A DNA stretch of 8,667 nt, taken from contig CBDTTW010000130.1 of assembly GCA_965363675.1 (NCBI GenBank), positions 1-8,667 of the forward strand. The letters run 5' to 3'. Below are positions 1 to 8,667 of this stretch, piece after piece; positions within the stretch are counted from its first letter, which is position 1, and each line of letters begins with the position of its first letter. The notes beneath the pieces are model-generated. The model had not been told where the DNA came from, did no database searches, and worked only from the letters and a program-made list of their open reading frames with translations. This DNA comes from CBDTTW01 sp965363675 (GTDB taxonomy: Bacteria; Bacteroidota; Rhodothermia; Rhodothermales; DASSAV01). Both the position numbers and the translations under genes were made by a program.

Positions 1-1
1 G

Positions 2-223
2 CTGCTGCTGCTCGACGAGCCCACGACCGGCCTCGACCCGGTGGGCCGGAGGCGGTTCGCTGCGCTCATCGCGGCCGAGCCCGCCGCCGCGCTCATCGCC
101 ACGCACGACCTCGACTTTGCCGCGCAGACGTGCCGCCGCTGGCTGCTGCTCGAAAACGGCCGCCTCGCCGAGACCGACCCGGCGCACGTCGCCGCCCGCT
201 GGAACGCTGACCCTACGCCCTGA
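2..223 (+). CDS. ABC transporter ATP-binding protein, C-terminal fragment (5' end outside window)
   Basis: This is the last 73 codons of an ABC ATPase, the subunit that hydrolyses ATP on the cytoplasmic face to drive a membrane transporter. The visible part opens inside the Walker B motif (LLLLDE, residues 1-6 of the fragment) and runs into the D-loop (TTGLDP). The switch histidine follows in LIATHD at residue 35, then a WLLLENGRL strand typical of the end of the nucleotide-binding domain. Walker A, Q-loop and signature motif lie left of the window. The THDLDFA stretch is reminiscent of cobalt/nickel or ECF-type ATPases, but substrate cannot be told from this fragment. The D-loop to H-loop spacing is on the short side. 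Its TGA overlaps the ATG of the aldo/keto reductase by one base (TGATG), which suggests one transcript and coupled translation. Confidence 0.9.
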   Translation: MLLLDEPTTGLDPVGRRRFAALIAAEPAAALIATHDLDFAAQTCRRWLLLENGRLAETDPAHVAARWNADPTP

Positions 224-1218
224 TGAACACCGCCTTCGACCCTGCCCGCTACGACGCCATGCCTTACCGCCGCTGCGGCCGCTCCGGGCTGCTGCTGCCC
301 GCCGTCGCGCTGGGCCTCTGGAATAACTTCGGCGCGGACGACCCGCCCGAGGAGCGCCGCCGCCTGCTGCGCCTCGCCTTCGACCTGGGCGTGACGCACT
401 TCGACCTTGCCAACAACTACGGCCCGCCCCCCGGCGCCGCCGAAACGCTCTTCGGCGAGGCGCTGCGCCGGGACTTCGCCGGGCGCCGCGACGAACTGAT
501 CGTCTCGACGAAGGCCGGCTACCGCATGTGGCCCGGTCCCTACGGCGACTACGGCTCGCGGAAATACCTGCTCGCCGGCCTCGACGCGAGCCTGCGGCGC
601 TTGGGCCTGGACTACGTAGATGTGTTCTACCACCACCGCCCCGACCCCGAAACGCCGCTCGAAGAAACCGCCGGGGCGCTTGCGCACGCGGTTCGCAGCG
701 GCAAAGCCCTGTATGTCGGCGTCTCCAACTACGGCCCTGACGAGACGCAGCGCATGGCGGCGCTGCTGGCGGCCGAGGGCGCGCCGCTCCTCGTGCATCA
801 GCCCAAGTACAACCTGCTCCACCGCGACCCCGAGCGCGGTTTGCTCGGCGTGCTGGAGCGGCTGGGCGTCGGGTGCGTGGTGTTTTCGCCGCTGGCGCAG
901 GGCTTGCTGACGGGCAAGTACACGCAGGGGGCGCCGTCGGACTCGCGCGCGGCCCGTCCGGACGGTACGCTCGGGCCGGAGGCGCTCTCCGAAGCCCGCC
1001 GCCGCGCCGTCGCGGCGCTCGGAGGAGTGGCCGCCGCCGAGGGGCTTACGACGGCGCAGCTTGCGCTCTGCTGGGCGCTCCGCGACCGGCGCATCACGTC
1101 GGCCGTCATCGGCGCGCGCACCGAGGCGCAACTGCGCGAAAACGTGGAGGCCGCCGCCGCGCCGCCGCTCGCCCCGGAGACCCTGGCGGCCATGGAACAG
1201 GCCGTCGCAGGGCTGTAG
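223..1218 (+). CDS. yghZ: YghZ-like aldo/keto reductase (probable L-glyceraldehyde-3-phosphate reductase)
   Basis: A complete 331-residue cytoplasmic NADPH-dependent aldo/keto reductase. From memory it aligns with E. coli YghZ/GpmR along most of its length, including PARYDAMPYRRCGRSGL at the N-terminus, THFDLANNYGPPPG, STKAGY.MWPGPYG, SRKYLLA.LD and SPLAQGLLTGKY. The N-terminal match supports the ATG at 223 over the in-frame ATG at 259. The expected catalytic tetrad is D61, Y66, K97 and H138 (in FYHHRP). SPLAQGLLTGKY (222-233) and IGARTEAQLREN (297-308) are the usual cofactor-phosphate and adenine contacts. YghZ reduces L-glyceraldehyde 3-phosphate and can act on methylglyoxal, so a carbonyl-detoxifying role is likely here. 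Some relatives instead act as potassium-channel beta-like subunits. The gene overlaps the ABC ATPase gene by one base and ends 7 bases from the convergent radical SAM gene. No Shine-Dalgarno is visible, so translational coupling probably drives initiation. Confidence 0.93.
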   Translation: MNTAFDPARYDAMPYRRCGRSGLLLPAVALGLWNNFGADDPPEERRRLLRLAFDLGVTHFDLANNYGPPPGAAETLFGEALRRDFAGRRDELIVSTKAGYRMWPGPYGDYGSRKYLLAGLDASLRRLGLDYVDVFYHHRPDPETPLEETAGALAHAVRSGKALYVGVSNYGPDETQRMAALLAAEGAPLLVHQPKYNLLHRDPERGLLGVLERLGVGCVVFSPLAQGLLTGKYTQGAPSDSRAARPDGTLGPEALSEARRRAVAALGGVAAAEGLTTAQLALCWALRDRRITSAVIGARTEAQLRENVEAAAAPPLAPETLAAMEQAVAGL

Positions 1219-1225
1219 CGCCGCC

Positions 1226-2461
1226 TCAGCCGTAGCGGAACAGCTCGATGTGGTACGGCGCCGCCTTGACGCCGGGGAAGCCCCCGAGCCCGGCCCGCAG
1301 GCGCGCGTACTGCGCCTCCAGGGCCGCCTCGCCGAGCGGCCGGATGCCCGCCGCGCGCGCGCGCTCCGCGTAGGCGCCGCCGGGGACATCGACGAAAGGA
1401 GAGAGATAGATCACGTCGCCGGGGCGCGGCTGCGCCGCCTGCATCAGCGCCAGGGTGTCGGCCACGTGCGCTTCGGCGAACGCCTCGCCGCCGAGGCCGA
1501 CCATCAGGATGTAGCCGACGCCCACGCCCGCCGCGTGCAGCGCCTCGGAGAGCGCCGCCACGGCGGCGGCGCTTGCAGGCTTCTCGACGAAGCCGAGCAG
1601 CGGGTCGTGCCCCGTCTCGACGCCGATGTACACACGGCGCAGCCCGAGCGCCGCGAGCTCCTCGAAGTCGGCGACGGTTTTCCGGATGCCGGTAAAGGCG
1701 TCGATGAACGAGTACAGCCCGGAGACGCGCCGCGCGTCGGCCTCCAGCCACGCCGCGCGCCGCTCGGGCGGCAAGTCGGGCGGGGCCACCTCGAAGCGGC
1801 GGTGCACCTCGGCCAGGAGCGGCCGCAGCTTGTGCTGCGCGTGCACGAGCGCGTTCGCGTCGGCGATGAACAGGCTGCGCCGCTGCCCGGCCGAGGCCCC
1901 CGTGAAGCGCAGTACGTCCTCGATGTGCGCCCCGAACTCGGCCGGGGCTTTGATGCGGAACGGCGTGTCGGCATAGAGGCGGCAGAAGGTGCAGCGGTTG
2001 TGATGGCACCCGAGGGTGGCTTGCAGCACGAGCGCCATGTACTGGTCGGGCGGCAGAATGCTCACGGGAGTGTAGACCTCGCGGAAGCGGGCGGCGTCGG
2101 CGGCGTAGGCCGCCTCGTCCCACGTCCGCAGCCGCGCCAGGCGCGCCCGCACGGCCGGCGGCGCGTCGGCAGGAAGGGCCGCCTCCAGCCGGGCCAGCCG
2201 CTCGCCGACGCGCCGCACGAGGGCCGCGACTTCGCCGGCCGGCAGCGGCCGCCAGCCGGGGGCGAAGCGCCGCGCCGCCGCCCGCTCCCGCGCGATGACG
2301 CCGTGGTCGTAGCCGCGCTTGAAAACCGTCGCGCCCTCGTGCGCCGACTGCAAGCGCCCCTCCCCCTCGAACACGTACGTCCAGCGCCCGCCGATGGAGG
2401 TCGAGGCGGGCTTTACGCTGAGGTGCGCCTCGTGGCCGCCGGGGTGAAAGCTGTAGACCAT
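1226..2461 (-). CDS. Radical SAM protein (COG1032-like) with CX4CX2C cluster motif
   Basis: A 411-residue protein from the ATG at 2461. Residues about 145-345 form a radical SAM core: TLGCHHNRCTFCRLY holds C152, C157 and C160, which should bind the 4Fe-4S cluster that cleaves S-adenosylmethionine. These are the only cysteines in the protein, so no auxiliary cluster is expected. The CX4CX2C spacing differs from the common CX3CX2C, but the GC-x-x-N-R/K-C-x-F-C pattern followed by PFRI occurs in a known group of uncharacterised radical SAM proteins. RRVYIGVETGHDPLL and ILMVGLGGE fit later strands of the barrel. The first 65 or so residues (FHPGGHEAHLSVKP, STSIGGRWTYVFEGEGRL) match no domain I know, and a helical stretch links them to the core. 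The frame stays open to a TTG at 2584 (452 residues). I prefer the ATG because it leaves room for a divergent promoter. Substrate unknown. Confidence 0.85.
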   Translation of the reverse strand: MVYSFHPGGHEAHLSVKPASTSIGGRWTYVFEGEGRLQSAHEGATVFKRGYDHGVIARERAAARRFAPGWRPLPAGEVAALVRRVGERLARLEAALPADAPPAVRARLARLRTWDEAAYAADAARFREVYTPVSILPPDQYMALVLQATLGCHHNRCTFCRLYADTPFRIKAPAEFGAHIEDVLRFTGASAGQRRSLFIADANALVHAQHKLRPLLAEVHRRFEVAPPDLPPERRAAWLEADARRVSGLYSFIDAFTGIRKTVADFEELAALGLRRVYIGVETGHDPLLGFVEKPASAAAVAALSEALHAAGVGVGYILMVGLGGEAFAEAHVADTLALMQAAQPRPGDVIYLSPFVDVPGGAYAERARAAGIRPLGEAALEAQYARLRAGLGGFPGVKAAPYHIELFRYG

Positions 2462-2613
2462 GTAGAATGTGCTTGCGCCGGGCTGCGTGAGATTGCGGAA
2501 ATATGTGGCCGCCCCGGCGCGGCCGCGCCCCTTCCGCCGGAACTGCTGCGCCCCTTCCGCCGGTTCATACCTCCCGGCGGACAACCCTCCGGATTACTCT
2601 TCGACCTCGGATC
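2462..2613. promoter_or_regulatory. Divergent intergenic region between radical SAM and pentapeptide genes
   Basis: About 152 bases separate the two preferred start codons, and promoters for both genes should lie here. There is a relatively A/T-rich patch around 2490-2505 (attgcggaaatatgtgg) within very GC-rich surroundings, and a 16-base direct repeat closer to the pentapeptide gene. I cannot identify convincing -35/-10 boxes on either strand, nor a Bacteroidota-type TAnnTTTG box. If the radical SAM protein really starts at the TTG at 2584, most of this stretch is coding and the gap shrinks to 29 bases. Confidence 0.4.
2525..2563. repeat. Perfect 16-base direct repeat, 23-base period
   Basis: The sequence gcgccccttccgccgg occurs at 2525-2540 and again, without mismatch, at 2548-2563, separated by 7 bases (aactgct). 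It lies in the divergent intergenic region, 51 bases before the pentapeptide gene start. The 23-base period is roughly two helical turns, so paired binding of a regulator is conceivable. A slippage duplication in GC-rich DNA would look the same. Confidence 0.7.
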
Positions 2614-3657
2614 ATGGCGCGCAGAATTCTCAACTTTCTGGAACAGCAGGCGGCGGAAAGACCGGTTTTTCTGGCCTTCCTGGTGTTCCTGACCGCAGCG
2701 GCCGCCGTCATTCCGCTTTCGTTTCCGTTTTACTTCCTGTACCCCCAGGAATTTCTGGTCAACATCCTCTCGGAAGCGCACGGGATGGTGTTCGACTTGC
2801 TCATCATCGGTTGGTTCTTGTTCTGGCTCAACAAACTGGCCGACCGCCGCCTGACGAGCAACCGCTACCGCGAGGAGATAGAAGATTTTCTCGGGTGGCA
2901 GTCGCCCGAGGCGACGCACCGCATCGCGGGCAACATACGGCGGCTCAACCGGATCGGCGTCAAGGAAGGCATCCGGCTGACCGAGGCGCACCTGAAGGGG
3001 GCCAACCTCGGCGGGGCGGGGCTGCGCAAGTCCGACCTGTGGGGCGCCGATTTGGAGGGCGCCAACCTGGCCGGAGCCGATTTGCGGCAGGCCAGCCTTG
3101 CCGGGGCCAGCCTCGAAGGGGCCAACCTGGAGCGGGCCACCCTGGCGCGCGCCGATTTGCGCGGCGCCAACCTGATCGAGGCCGATCTGGAACGCGCCGA
3201 CCTGACCGGCTGCGACCTCGGCGGGGCGCTGCTTCAGGGGGCCGATTTGCAGTACGCCATTCTGGAGGAGGCGGGCCTGGAACGCGTCAATCTGGCGGGG
3301 GCCAACCTGCGCGGCGTCAACCTGAAGAAAAGCCGGCTTCCCCGCACCGACCTGACGGGGGCGGGATTGCGCGGCGCCGTGCTCGACGGCGCCGATTTGC
3401 TCGGCGCGACGCTGGCCGAGGCGGACCTGGGCGGCGCCAGCTTCCTCGGGGCGGCGCTGCCGCGCGGCGAGGCGCTGCGGGAGATGTTTCGGCCCGTCAA
3501 GAATCTGCTCGGGGCACGCTTCGACCCGGAGGCGCAAATCCTGCTGGAGGAAGCCTTTCCCGAGGCGTTCTCCATTCTGCTTTACCCCGGCGACCCGGGC
3601 CAGGGCGGCTCGGCCAAAAGCGGCGACGGCGCCCGCGGTCAGCCTACGGTGAAGTAG
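2614..3657 (+). CDS. Membrane-anchored pentapeptide repeat protein
   Basis: A 347-residue protein with two parts. The N-terminal part has two predicted transmembrane helices, about residues 18-40 (VFLAFLVFLTAAAAVIPL onwards) and 57-73 (GMVFDLLIIGWFLFWLN). Each is followed or preceded by basic residues, placing both ends in the cytoplasm. After a charged linker (74-121), residues 122-281 are 32 consecutive pentapeptides of the A(D/N)LxG type with no break, which should fold as eight complete turns of a right-handed four-sided beta-helix. A non-repeat tail of about 66 residues follows. Such helices usually act as protein-binding scaffolds, and some (MfpA/Qnr) mimic DNA, but the membrane anchor argues against gyrase mimicry. 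I start at the ATG at 2614 (MARRILNFLEQQ) because the in-frame extension back to 2503 is Arg/Pro-rich and unlike a real N-terminus. No clear Shine-Dalgarno. Its last 19 bases overlap the convergent kinase gene. Partner unknown. Confidence 0.88.
   Translation: MARRILNFLEQQAAERPVFLAFLVFLTAAAAVIPLSFPFYFLYPQEFLVNILSEAHGMVFDLLIIGWFLFWLNKLADRRLTSNRYREEIEDFLGWQSPEATHRIAGNIRRLNRIGVKEGIRLTEAHLKGANLGGAGLRKSDLWGADLEGANLAGADLRQASLAGASLEGANLERATLARADLRGANLIEADLERADLTGCDLGGALLQGADLQYAILEEAGLERVNLAGANLRGVNLKKSRLPRTDLTGAGLRGAVLDGADLLGATLAEADLGGASFLGAALPRGEALREMFRPVKNLLGARFDPEAQILLEEAFPEAFSILLYPGDPGQGGSAKSGDGARGQPTVK
2977..3456 (+). repeat. Array of 32 pentapeptide-encoding 15-base units
   Basis: These 480 bases encode 32 consecutive five-residue repeats, from LTEAH to FLGAA. 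Leucine opens 31 of them and alanine dominates the fourth position. At DNA level a degenerate 15-base unit close to gccaacctggccggg/gccgatttgcgcggc recurs throughout, with gccgatttg used several times. The units are diverged rather than identical, which points to an old, selected repeat and not a recent tandem expansion. Confidence 0.9.
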
Positions 3658-4961
3658 AAGGCGGCGCCGCGGTCCGGCTCGCCCTCGGCCCATATGCGGC
3701 CGTTGTGCCGCTGGATGACGCGCTTGACGATGGCCAGCCCGATGCCGCTGCCGGGAAACTCGCTTTTGGGGTGCAGCCGCTCGAACGGGTTGAACAGGCG
3801 CTCCGCGCGCTGCATGTCGAAGCCGGCCCCGTTGTCCTTTACGAAGCACACCCCTGCGCCCGACATGCCGAAGGCGATGTGCGCCTTCGGCCGTCGCGAG
3901 GTGAACTTCCAGGCGTTTTCGAGCAGGTTCTGGAGGGCCAGCCGGATCAGCCTACGGTCGGCATCGACTTCGACGCCCGGCTGAATCTCGAACGCCGCGT
4001 CGCGCGGCTCGCCGCTGCGTTGCAGATCCTCGGCGATCTCGGCGGCGGCGGCGCTCAGGTCCACGGCCTCGCGCTGCAACTCGTTCACCGAGATGCGCGA
4101 GAGCGTCAGCAAATCCTCGATGATGCCGCTCATGTGGCGGCTGGCGGCGCCGATGCGGGCGATGTACTCCTGCGCCGTCGCGTCGAGCGCGCCTGCGTAG
4201 TCCTCCGCGAGCAGCTTGCTCAGCCCGTCGAGTTTGCGCAGCGGCGCGCGCAAATCGTGCGAGACGCTGTAGCTGAACGCTTCGAGTTCGCGGTTGGCGG
4301 CCTCCAGCTCGGCGGTGCGCTCGCGGACGCGCTGCTCCAGGGCGGCGTTGAGCGTGCGGATCTCCTTTTCCGCGCGGCTGCGCTCGGCGATCTCCTGTTG
4401 CAGACTCTCGTTGGTGCGTTGCAGCTGCTCGGTGCGCTGGGCCACCCGGTGTTCGAGGTCGTTGTTCAGGCGCGAAATCTCGCGCGACTTGAGGTGCAAA
4501 TCCACGAACACGCTGACCTTGGCCCGCAGCACTTCCACGTCGAACGGCTTGAACAGGAAATCGACGGCCCCGAGCCGGTAGCCCTGCACCACCTGGACGC
4601 TGTCGCGGTCCATGGCGGTCAGGAAGATGATGGGCGTGTGCCGGGTGCGGGGCCGCTCGCGGATGAGCGCGGCGGCCTCGAAGCCGTTCATGCCCGGCAG
4701 GTTCACGTCGAGCAGGATGGCGGCCGGTTCGTGCTCCAGCAGCGCGCGCAGGGCCTCCTCGCCCGAGGCGGCGGTCAGCAGCCGCTGGCCCAGGGGCTCT
4801 AAGGCCGCCGCGAGCGTAAGCAAATTCTCGGGGCGATCATCTACGAGCAAGATCGAGGCGAAATCCGGAGGAGCGAGTTTCCAGGCGCCGGGGCCTGCCG
4901 CCGTTTTACCCTCCTTCGTCGCCAGGCTCTCGCGGAAGTAGTCGTCGTTCCAAGGGTTCAT
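3639..4961 (-). CDS. Response-regulator/histidine kinase fusion (REC - coiled coil - HisKA - HATPase)
   Basis: A 440-residue soluble signalling protein. Residues 36-155 form a receiver domain with acidic pair D41/D42, phospho-acceptor D85 (ILLDVNLPGMNG), T115 and K138 (KPF). Residues 156-230 are heptad-rich and charged, a likely signalling coiled coil. The HisKA domain carries the phospho-histidine H235 in SYSVSHDLRAPLR. The ATPase domain has the N-box (NLLENAWKF, N345/N349), the G1 box (DNGAGFD, 376-382) and the G2 box (GSGIGLAI, 404-411). The kinase half resembles the phytochrome-type group (FERLH, QRHNGRIWAEG). There is no transmembrane segment and no sensor domain other than REC, so its input is probably phosphate from another kinase. 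The large hybrid kinase directly upstream is the obvious candidate. The ATG at 4961 has no Shine-Dalgarno, and the preceding leader contains a strong hairpin. The 3' end overlaps the pentapeptide gene by 19 bases. Confidence 0.94.
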   Translation of the reverse strand: MNPWNDDYFRESLATKEGKTAAGPGAWKLAPPDFASILLVDDRPENLLTLAAALEPLGQRLLTAASGEEALRALLEHEPAAILLDVNLPGMNGFEAAALIRERPRTRHTPIIFLTAMDRDSVQVVQGYRLGAVDFLFKPFDVEVLRAKVSVFVDLHLKSREISRLNNDLEHRVAQRTEQLQRTNESLQQEIAERSRAEKEIRTLNAALEQRVRERTAELEAANRELEAFSYSVSHDLRAPLRKLDGLSKLLAEDYAGALDATAQEYIARIGAASRHMSGIIEDLLTLSRISVNELQREAVDLSAAAAEIAEDLQRSGEPRDAAFEIQPGVEVDADRRLIRLALQNLLENAWKFTSRRPKAHIAFGMSGAGVCFVKDNGAGFDMQRAERLFNPFERLHPKSEFPGSGIGLAIVKRVIQRHNGRIWAEGEPDRGAAFYFTVG

Positions 4962-5116
4962 ACGTACGCGTGGTTATGGCTCTGCGCCGTGCGCGCCGCC
5001 GGAAGTTCTGCGGGGCGCGCACGGCGCCGGGAGTATTACGACCACCGTCGGGGTAACGGCTCACGCGGAGCGCGTCTCCCCCCGACAAGTTGCAAGTTCT
5101 GGACAGCCCGGCGCCG
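4962..5116. other. Intergenic gap between the two kinase genes
   Basis: A 155-base non-coding stretch between the stop of the large hybrid kinase and the start of the REC-kinase, both on the minus strand. It holds a 14-base-arm hairpin (4984-5027), a small palindrome acgcg-gag-cgcgt (5063-5075) and a 7-base-period tandem caagttg/caagttc (5086-5099). On the minus strand a TAATAC hexamer near 5032-5037 could be a -10 box, but there is no good -35 partner, so I do not call a promoter. No run of U follows either hairpin in either direction. Confidence 0.6.
4984..5027 (-). repeat. Strong inverted repeat (14-base arms) in leader of REC-kinase gene
   Basis: The arm gcgccgtgcgcgcc at 4984-4997 is exactly complementary to ggcgcgcacggcgc at 5014-5027, with a 16-base loop that can add about three more G-C pairs (4999-5001 with 5011-5013). 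On the minus-strand transcript the hairpin ends 22 bases before the ATG of the REC-kinase. It lacks the T-tract of an intrinsic terminator. It could act as a transcript stabiliser, a processing barrier at the end of the upstream message, or a translational control element. Confidence 0.75.

Positions 5117-8667
<3,551 letters not shown>

Noticed and set aside
798..2123. 441-codon minus-strand open frame crossing the AKR and radical SAM genes
   Set aside because: Extremely Arg/Ala/Gly/Pro-rich translation in a shifted frame. It is a by-product of high GC with no recognisable domain, and it overlaps two well-supported genes.
2462..2584. TTG at 2584 as start of the radical SAM protein (41 extra residues)
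   Set aside because: TTG is a rare start, the GGAGG next to it is only about one base away, the extra residues are Arg/Gly-rich, and the extension would use up nearly the whole divergent promoter gap. Not fully excluded.
1061..2692. 543-codon plus-strand open frame antisense to the radical SAM gene
   Set aside because: It covers real coding sequence on the opposite strand and has an Arg-rich, domain-free translation, as expected for a shadow frame.
2413..3849. 478-codon minus-strand frame opposite the pentapeptide gene, with Q-x-G repeats
   Set aside because: The apparent repeats (e.g. QVGALQIGA) are the antisense image of the pentapeptide array and not an independent repeat protein.
2469..4802. 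777-codon plus-strand open frame, the longest plus-strand one
   Set aside because: It runs in a shifted frame through the pentapeptide gene and then antisense to the REC-kinase. No domain is recognisable and the composition follows the shadowed genes.
4984..5027. Intrinsic transcription terminator
   Set aside because: The stem is strong, but neither strand has a T-rich run after it.
4906..5088. Possible 60-residue minus-strand small gene in the gap between the kinases
   Set aside because: Arg-rich, no Shine-Dalgarno, overlaps the start of the REC-kinase in another frame and contains the hairpin. No coding evidence.

Overview
The window is GC-rich bacterial chromosome (by eye about two thirds G+C or more) and almost fully coding. 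It holds six genes in the order > > < > < <; the first and last are cut by the window edges. None of the four start codons I could place has a clear Shine-Dalgarno sequence at normal spacing. Together with the GC content and the long HAMP-GAF hybrid kinase, this would fit a high-GC Bacteroidota/Rhodothermota-type bacterium. That assignment is a weak inference. No RNA gene, CRISPR array, insertion sequence or other mobile element is visible.

Left part (1-2461): the C-terminal end of an ABC-transporter ATPase overlaps by one base (TGATG) an aldo/keto reductase that closely resembles E. coli YghZ (L-glyceraldehyde-3-phosphate reductase). Seven bases further on, and pointing the other way, is a radical SAM protein with a CX4CX2C cluster motif and an N-terminal region I do not recognise.

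Middle (2462-3657): a divergent intergenic region of about 150 bases carries a perfect 16-base direct repeat. It leads into a predicted inner-membrane protein with two transmembrane helices followed by 32 uninterrupted pentapeptide repeats. The 3' end of this gene overlaps that of the next gene, on the opposite strand, by 19 bases.

Right part (3639-8667, minus strand): two signalling genes lie in tandem. The first transcribed is a very large hybrid histidine kinase (tandem HAMP - GAF - coiled coil - HisKA - HATPase - Ala/Pro/Glu linker - REC - REC - REC) whose N-terminus lies beyond the window. The second, after a 155-base gap with a strong hairpin, is a REC - coiled coil - HisKA - HATPase protein. 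All key phosphotransfer residues are present in both. No HPt domain and no DNA-binding output protein is encoded here, so the relay must connect to proteins elsewhere. A link between these kinases and the pentapeptide membrane protein is possible from position but not shown.

I do not see a clearly new system. The points most worth a second look are the unrecognised N-terminal region of the radical SAM protein, the anchored pentapeptide helix next to the kinase pair, and the leader hairpin between the two kinase genes.
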